From contig JAFFJZ010000006.1 of NCBI GenBank assembly GCA_018340375.1, positions 26,232,001 through 26,296,000 on the forward strand: a DNA stretch of 64,000 bases, in the 5' to 3' direction. This DNA is from Gonatopus flavifemur. Lineage: Eukaryota > Arthropoda > Insecta > Hymenoptera > Dryinidae. Positions within the stretch are counted from its first letter, which is position 1. Every line of letters starts with the position of its first letter. Below, piece by piece: positions 57,521 through 64,000 of this stretch. Position numbers and translations under genes: made by a program. Below the pieces are notes generated by a model. It did no database searches. It saw only the letters and a program-made list of their open reading frames with translations, and was not told where the DNA came from.

Positions 57521-58019
57521 CCACTTTCGTTCTCATTATTTCTCCATAATACTGCGAAATGATACTAGATTTCGAGAGATAGGAGGAGAAAAAGATGAGA
57601 ATCGTTTTCGATCTTCCATCGATTATACAACAATAAATAATATTGTGTTCTTAATGTGTTCTTCATTTATTATCGTAAATGCTCGTACGTTTTAGTTGAA
57701 TCTACTGTTCAGAGTAGAGAAAATGGAAGGAAATATTCTTTTTCTTCGTGGACCTTGATATATAATTTGAAATTTTCACTCTTCAGCGGAGTCTGTGTGA
57801 TTTCAACTCGGTGGAACGTAAATTCTTGTTTTGATAGAGCGATGATTCTCGAATATCAACGTTGTTCCTGTTGGCGAAGGATCATACGGAGATGAACTTG
57901 GATAAAAAGTGAATAAAGCTTGAGAGTTGAGGGTTGAAGTAACGGGAGATGAAATAACAAGTACCTGGGAAATGTAGAATCCCATCATTGGTACTAAAAA
58001 CTAACAAAATTTGCTCGTG
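57521..58019. other. Gene-free stretch
   Basis: Nothing recognisable. The first bases may continue the LINE remnant. Confidence 0.35.
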
Positions 58020-58540
58020 CACTGAGAGAAATAGTTATTAATACCAGGAAAATGTATTCTTGAATATTCCCAAGAACACGTATTCTTGATCAACAGCTGA
58101 TATGCTGTACGAGAATTTTTCTTAAATAAAATGAGGAGTTGAGAACCGCAGTATAGTTGTGACAACGTGAAATGTTTCGCTCTCTACAAAATTTCGTAAT
58201 TTAATGATTTATCGTGCACACTTAATTCTTATTCTTCGTTATATTGTTGATTTTTCCATTAGTAGGCATATTGGGTAAATTTCTCCGAACAACTGGGTTT
58301 TTGCACGCGATTTTTAGTGAGTCTATTCCTAATACATTGGTTTATTCACTCGTCGTTTCATATTGTTTCCACGAGGTCTATCCTATTTGTTGATACTTAT
58401 ACACATCTCGTGTACTCACGTATGATAAGACACTCTTCGTGTGTGCGTGTGTGTTTACCTCGGTACAGTGGATCTCATACTTGCCGTTTATTGGAATTCA
58501 AAAATTTTTGTATCATCATATAAATCATATAAACTTCAAA

Positions 58541-59356
58541 ATGCCAAAAAAAGTGTGTAAAGGATGTTCCAGAGTTGTGGATAAACCGGTGTCTTGTGCT
58601 TCATGCAGTGTTATATCACATCCTGGTTCGTCGTGTTTAGCGAGAAGTCACCATCCATGGCATAATGGAGTACTGATTGACTGCAAGGGGCCTCTTCCGT
58701 CTTCTGATACTTCTGTTGATCTTGCGGAAAAATTTGATGGCGTGTTGGATCAGTCAGGTTTTTTATCGGAAATTCAGAGCATCGTTGATTCTGCTTGTTC
58801 GCAACTCAGCAACCAGCTCAACGCGTTTGGGATCAAATTAAATTCTTTATCCAACACTGTGGCGGAATTATCCACGAGATTATCCACCTTGGAATCGTCT
58901 GCCCCTTCTTCTTCACAAGGTTTCTACAATGAGGAAGATTTGATAGATGAGCTGAATGAACGACATCGAAGAGCATGTAACATTCTACTCTTCAACGTTG
59001 AAGAATCTTCGAGGATGGGTCTCCTGATCATGTTATAGTTACTGATCTTCTTCAAAAATCAGACCTGATACTTACGACAATGTGCAGATTCGTCGTATCG
59101 GTAAAAGAAGGATGCTTCTAAAACTCGTCCGATCTGTGTCACATTTGCATCACGGAACATACCCATTGAGATTCTTCGTAACAAATCGTTGTACAATGGT
59201 TCAATTAGAATATCGCAAGATCGTACCTTGAAGCAACGAAATCATCTGTCGAACTTACGTGAAGAGTTGAAAAATCTAAATGACCCTTCAAGGACTATTC
59301 GCTATTTCAATGGGATACCTAGGATAGTTCCTGCTCACCAAAGAAAAAACGCTTAA
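58541..59356 (+). pseudogene. LINE ORF1, zinc-finger start, frameshifted
   Basis: ORF1 proteins bind the element RNA. The start MPKKVCKGC is followed by a Cys/His cluster (C-x2-C, C-x2-C, then H and C within the first 35 residues), like the PHD-type finger of some insect LINE ORF1s. Then comes a Ser/Leu-rich region that may form a coiled coil (LSNQLNAFGIKLNSLSNTV, ELSTRLSTLES) and ERHRRACNILLFNVEES, which opens the RRM-like core of such proteins. The frame breaks near 59005. Continuation in other frames gives VQIRRIGKRR, RNIPIEILRNKS and the end RIVPAHQRKNA with stop at 59354-59356. At least two frameshifts are needed. Confidence 0.75.
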
Positions 59357-59359
59357 TCG

Positions 59360-60000
59360 ACCCTTTGGTGTATTATCAGAATGTTCGTGGCTTGAGAACT
59401 AAACTTGATCAACTTCATTGCTCTGTTGCTATATCAGATCCATGTTATGATATTATTATCTTATCTGAAACCTGGCTGCGCGAGGATATTCTATCTTCTG
59501 AAATTGGTTTACATGGCTATGCAGTTTATCGTATGGATAGAAACGGACTCACCAGTCAATTTTCACGGGAGGTGGTGTCTTAATCGCCGTTAAGGATACC
59601 CATCGGAGCTGTGTCGTCTCATCTTCTTATTCCAAAGTTGAACATCTTTACGTCAAAGTTTATTTTGGTTCTTTGTCGTTGTTGTTTGGGGCTGTCTACA
59701 TTCCACCTTCTTCGGATTCTTCAATATACTTGGACCATTGTAAAAGCGTTGGCGAAATCCTTCTCAAGGAGAACTTTAACTCCTTATACTTATACGGGGA
59801 TTACAATTTACCTCATATTTCCTGGAGCAATATTGATTCCAAATTATCTTTCTCAGTGTTACCTGGTTCGAATCTCAATGAAATGACTTCTGCGCAATAT
59901 GTTCTCGAATATTTCAATGAATTGAATTTGTTTCAACTTAATACTTTCAGAAATTCTCATGGTAACATACTTGATCCTTTTTTTCTGATAACGATCGTAT
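59360..60000 (+). pseudogene. LINE ORF2 endonuclease domain, frameshifted
   Basis: This AP-type endonuclease domain nicks the target DNA for priming. YYQNVRGLRTK, then IILSETWLRED (catalytic Glu), are in one frame until about 59560. A shift is needed to read GGGVLIAVKD, then GAVYIPPSSD and LYGDYNLPHISW (the GDxN motif). A second shift near 59970 leads to SDNDRIDVNIALDPFLACD and NFHPSL, which merges with the RT frame. The order and spacing fit non-LTR endonucleases. It is inactive as read. Confidence 0.82.
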
Positions 60001-62212
60001 TGATGTCAATATTGCTCTGGATCCTTTTCTTGCGTGTGACAACTTTCATCCTTCTCTTGTATCTAAGCTCAACCTACGTGATAGTGTTTTACTGGTCCCC
60101 AATAAAATCATCAAATATAATTTTAATAAGGCGAATTACAGTGCAATTTGTGAATATTTAGGTTCTATCAACTGGGACGATGAATTGCGTAATCTTAATG
60201 TTATTGAAGCTGTTGATTTTTTATATCTTCATTTATATAATGCAGTTGATTCATTCGTACCCAAGTATGTATCAAGGAATAGTTCTTATCCAAAATGGTT
60301 TTCTTCGGAATTAATTAAACTTATTCGTCAAAAGGAAATTGCTCACAATAGGTACAAAGAGTCAAATTGCTTTGAAGATTACCTAATCTTTAGTCACTTA
60401 CGAGCTCAATGTAAAGTTTTGACTCGCCAATGTTACTTGTCTCATCTTCATTACGTTCAAGGGTCCATTCCTACAAATGTCAAAAGCTTTTGGAACTTTG
60501 TTAATAGTAAGCGGAATCAGAACGGTATACCCCTGGTGATGCATTTAGACGGTACTATTGGCAATACTGGTATTGCTATTTCGAACTTATTTGCATCTTA
60601 TTTCAGATCAGTCTATCAAAATTATCCCGTTGTTCCTTGTAATTTACCAGAATCTACTTTCAATGTCAATCTTTCCGATTTATCCATCAATATCGGTGAA
60701 GTGTTCAATAAAATCTCATCCTTGAAAACTTCTTCCGGTCCTGGTGACGATGGTATTCCTCCTAATTTTCTAAAATCTTGCAAGTTCGTCATTTCTCGGC
60801 CTTTGTGGTTGATCTTCAACAGCTCTTTATCCTCTGGAATATTTCCTTCCCAATGGAAATCCAGCTTAATTACTCCTATCTTCAAATCTGGGGACCGTTC
60901 TGACGTGAGAAACTATAGACCGATTAGTATCATGAATGTTATGCCGAAAATTTTTGAAGATATAGTTACTGATAAAATAACACCACTGTTTTCTGATATT
61001 ATTTCTGATTGCCAACATGGCTTCACTTCTGGCAAATCTACCGTAACTAACTTGTCTATTTTTTCTCATGTTGTGTCCTCTGCGCTTGATCAAAATGCCC
61101 AAGTGGATACTATATATACAGACTTCTCAAAGGCTTTTGACAGAGTTGATCATAATATATTGTTAAATAAATTAAGTAATCTAGGTATTCGAAGCAATTT
61201 CTTGTCGTGGTTACAGAGTTATATTCTGAATCGTACGCAATCAGTTCGTGTCTCTCAATATTTCTCTGATTCATTTTTTGTATCCTCAGGTGTACCGCAA
61301 GGCTCACATCTAGGTCCTTTATTATTTATTATTTTCATTAATGATATCTCTACGATTTTCAAGTACTGCACACATCTTCTTTTTGCTGATGACCTGAAAC
61401 TGTTTATGATTATAAGAACTTACAGAGATGCTCAAAATCTGCAATCTGATTTGGATCGGTTACAATCTTGGTGTGTGCTATCTAATATGTCATTAAATCT
61501 CACTAAATGCCATGTGATGAGATTTCATAGAGGTAAAAATGCTATTTATTTTCCTTATAACTTGTCTCATTCTCTGTTATCACCTATAAATACTGTTCGT
61601 GATCTTGGAGTTTCATTTGACTCTCGTTTTAACTTCTCAGATCATTACAATCACATAGTTGGTACTTCCATGAAATCTCTCGGATTCATCAAGCGCGTTT
61701 GTAAAGATTTTCGTGATCCTGTTGCACTTCGAATACTGTATTGTACTTTAGTTAGACCTCATCTTGAGTATGCGTCTCAAATTTGGAGTCCTCATTTAAT
61801 TCGGGATTGTACAGACTTGGAAAGAGTTCAGCATAAGTTTCTGCGTTTTGCTGCCTATCAGATAGGCCGTCCGTTGAGCGTCACTTGTCATGATTACTCA
61901 TTGATTATGGCTCTACTTAACTTGCCTCCCTTGGAATCACGTCGTTTGTTCAATGATTTTTCATTTTTGTATAAAATTGTTAATGGGAAAATTCGCTGCC
62001 CTCAACTGCTTGGACTTGTACGTTTTAATGTCCCTTCTCGTTTATTGAGGCGCCCTAAATTGTTCAATCCAATTTCTTATAAATCGAGACACGGTTATTC
62101 TGATCCGGTAAATCGGATATCTATCCTAGCAAATTCTTACAGTGATGTGCTTGAATTATTTTCATCTCATTCTGATCTTAGGAATTCTCTTTCTCTTATT
62201 TGTCAAATTTAA
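59974..62212 (+). CDS. LINE ORF2 reverse transcriptase, open frame
   Basis: The open frame runs from a stop near 59971 to the stop at 62210-62212. Residue numbers below count from the first alternative start at 60185. It would reverse-transcribe element RNA. Motif A is TDFSKAFDRVDH (near 61118), motif B SGVPQGSHLGPLLF (near 61286) and the catalytic box LLFADDLKLF with D402 and D403 (61388-61393). The upstream PGDDGIPPNFLK and WKSSLITPIFKSGD blocks are the first RT motifs. VRDLGVSFDSRF and LVRPHLEYASQIWSP follow in the thumb. The C-terminus (FLYKIVNGKIRCPQLLGL, YSDPVNR) is typical of Jockey/CR1-like insect LINEs. There are no stops or shifts over more than 2.2 kb, but the endonuclease in front is broken, so it is a domain of a damaged ORF2 rather than a separate gene. 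Confidence 0.9.
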
Positions 62213-62384
62213 TATCTAATTGTCCTTTTCACCTATAATTATACACGTTAACTGTTGTTGTAATATAAGATGCATGTAGTCGAGCTTAACATGATGCTTA
62301 ATGCTTTGATGTATGATATATATAATGTGGTTCAAATAATGTATATTCTATGTACCAAAGGGTCTTTTATACCCGTATAAACAA

Positions 62385-62420
62385 AATAAATAAAATAAAT
62401 AAAATAAAATAAAAAAAATA
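62385..62420 (+). repeat. LINE tail (AATAAA-type microsatellite)
   Basis: AAATAAATAAAATAAAT-type repeats end the LINE and merge into the split MITE. Because the left junction also reads AAATAAAAT, the target duplication cannot be separated from the tail. Confidence 0.7.
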
Positions 62421-62589
62421 TTCCTTCGATACAAGAATTATATTCTTGGTTCCAGAAAAATTTTCCTCGTATCAAGGATACGTATTTTTTAAGGATTGGA
62501 TCTCTCTGAACATGAAAATATGTTGTTGAAGATAGTGATTATTTCTCTCAGTGTGGAAAAAAAATTAATATATGAAGATTGGCTACAGA

Positions 62590-64000
62590 TGCTCACATCC
62601 CAGGCGTCAAGCTTGGTATGCCAAGTCTCGTTAGCCTGGCCTTGGCCAATGCTTGGCCCACCGTAAATACCAATGACAGGACCTAGCATATTTGGCCATG
62701 TTTGATTCAATTTTCGTTAACCAAGTCTCGACTGATAGCACTTCAGACATCAATGCTAGGATTAAGCATATTTGGCTGCATTTGATTTATTTTTCGTTAC
62801 CCAAGCTTTAATCGACCCTTGGCTCGTCGTAAGCCTAGATATATAGCTTAGAATTTATTCGCATTTCAGAAACTTGAAAGATTATACGCCTGAATGTAGG
62901 TCAGCCTCAATACGGGTATCCTCTCAACGTCTTCACAGATAGCACAAGAATCCTAAAAGAGTTCTTTATGAATACATTCCATTGATTCTGAACTCTTTTA
63001 GGACTCTTGTGTTTTCAAGATTCCGAAATTTCATGTGTCGGAATATATTATTATATTCAATCAAACTTGGATGCCAATAAGAAAACTATTCCATTCGTTG
63101 AGGTTGATTGTATACCAATCATGGCACCGAAATCGATTCAAAACATAAAAACAATAGTGAATCTTGATATTGAACCAAGTTTGGATGCCAAGCGTTGAAC
63201 ATGTAACCATGCCCAGGTAGGATATGCCAATATTGACAATTGGCCCATGCTTGGCGAAATACTGGACTGCCAAGCATCGCGAACAAATATTGGTCCAATA
63301 TACAACCGTTGTTCATTCTAGAAACCATACCGGGTTTCGTAGGAAATGCCAATATGACAACTGGTGCAAGATTGGCAAAACATTGAGCTGCCAAGCATGG
63401 CAAACCAATATCGGCCCAATATTAAATCATTTGTTATTTAAGAATCTATACCACGTTTCGTAGGGAATGTCATTACAACAAGTGGTTAAAGCTTGGCAAA
63501 ACATTGAACTGTCAAGCATGGTGAACCAATATTGGGCCAATGTACAACCATGTTTATTTGAGAACCTATGCCACATCTCCATGTTTGTGATTTTTACAGA
63601 GTTGTACCGATATCCCTGCTAAAAATCTTATCGTTTTCTATGGGAAACTTTTAGCAGGGATGGCATGAAAAATGACGTCATTTTTTTCTCCAAGAAGTAT
63701 GTTTGAAGAACCAGGTTGAAGCATGGCAAAAGTTAATATACACAACTTGGACCAGGTCCGGTTTAATCGTATGAGCCAAGCTCCAAAATACTCATAATAC
63801 ATATATCATGAGACATTGGGCCATGCTTGGCATTGCGTTCTGGCCCAATATTGAGTACCAAGCCTGGCACAAGGTTATTATCCCAGGCTTTCACCAAGTT
63901 TGGGTCATTTTTTTTCATGGATTCTGGCCCAATATAAGTCATAATTGGGCCAAGATCGGGCTAAGCTTGGGCCATTTGTTAATTCCTACCTGGGTGCTAG
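62590..64000. repeat. CCAAGC/GCTTGG island with 121-bp tandem units
   Basis: CCAAGC, GCTTGGC, GGGCCAA and TTGGCCC recur dozens of times in both orientations. From about 63130 to 63590 a 121-bp unit is repeated. TTGGCRAAAY starts at 63251, 63372 and 63493, each followed by CAAGCATSG. The window ends in CTACCTGGGT, which looks like the terminus of the element. A 50-bp hairpin sits at 63612. The open frames here are products of the repeat. Confidence 0.6.
63612..63661. mobile_element. 50-bp hairpin, possibly a minimal MITE
   Basis: ATCCCTGCTAAAA at the left faces its exact complement TTTTAGCAGGGAT at the right, with 24 bases between. It interrupts the CCAAGC island and has none of its words, so it looks inserted. 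Confidence 0.6.

Larger units (their letters stand above)
58130..62420 (+). mobile_element. Near-full-length LINE (Jockey/CR1-like)
   Basis: The order is 5' region, ORF1 with a zinc-finger start, ORF2 endonuclease, ORF2 reverse transcriptase, a short 3' region and an (AATAAA)n tail at about 62385-62420. The limits are set by the two halves of the MITE it landed in, with an uncertainty of about 10 bases at each end. ORF1 and the endonuclease carry frameshifts while the RT frame is open, so this copy is not autonomous as read. The clade is inferred from motif style only. Confidence 0.88.
58020..62553. repeat. CACTG-ended MITE split by a LINE
   Basis: The left half 58020 to about 58128 begins CACTGAGAGAAATAGTTATT. 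The right half, about 62420-62553, ends with the complement of CACTGAGAGAAATAATCAC. Laid end to end they align with the complement of the intact MITE at 53554 (for example TCTTGAATATTCC, CAACAGCTGATATG, and the TTCTTGGTTCCAG region). The flanking bases do not give a clear TA pair here. Confidence 0.8.

Noticed and set aside
63130..63600. CRISPR-like array
   Set aside because: The 121-bp units are contiguous and diverged, without uniform short repeats and unique spacers, and the context is a eukaryotic genome.

Overview
The window reads as insect nuclear DNA, most plausibly hymenopteran. It is AT-rich, CpG dinucleotides do not look depleted by eye, and mariner transposons, Jockey/CR1-like LINE debris and dense short inverted-repeat elements (MITEs) dominate it. 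No convincing host protein-coding exon, rRNA or functional tRNA was recognised. Every coding stretch that can be assigned with confidence belongs to a transposable element. The species assignment is inference.

Layout. 1-6146: unique AT-rich DNA with a MITE at 586-980 and a larger one at 3185-4193. 6147-8872: a nest in which a mariner with one nonsense codon (7230-8547) lies inside MITE debris inside a CAGGG-ended element. 9260-14545: no gene, simple repeats only. 14545-17550: a large foldback region carrying a TAA-flanked MITE, a 96-bp MITE and a TTAA-flanked foldback. 17551-24131: unique DNA, then stacked MITEs (20831-21190, 22406-22733, 22778-24131). 24132-32040: no clear gene, with one weak candidate for a secreted-peptide start at 29607. 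32041-34842: short-word repeat islands and a 2-kb TTAA-flanked foldback. 35309-35660: another island. 39068-41444: a 2.4-kb DNA transposon with its own decayed ORF, hit by a deleted mariner and a MITE. 41531-44765: a hAT-type MITE with a clear 8-bp target duplication, a hairpin, and a MITE split by an apparently intact mariner (43334-44624). 46099-48430: hAT-type MITE, an element nested in it, and a CACTG-ended MITE with tRNA-like sequence. 50133-54092: islands, a truncated LINE on the minus strand and another nested MITE pair. 56464-57520: an island and a second LINE remnant. 58020-62553: a near-full-length LINE inserted in a CACTG-ended MITE. 62590-64000: an island with a 121-bp tandem repeat and a 50-bp hairpin.

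How the parts work together. The only plausible enzymes are three mariner transposases (one intact, one with a single stop, one deleted) and three LINE reverse transcriptases (one with a long open frame). The rest are non-autonomous elements that need transposases encoded elsewhere. The nesting is clear enough to give relative ages, and several older elements act as internal empty-site controls for younger ones.

The most unusual pattern is a series of roughly 0.2-1.4-kb islands. Each is saturated with its own short word and that word's reverse complement (for example GTACTGG/CCAGTAC, GATCAGG/CCTGATC, AAGATATCTT, CCAAGC/GCTTGG). Different islands often share nearly the same termini. Coordinates of element ends were read by eye and may be off by a few bases.
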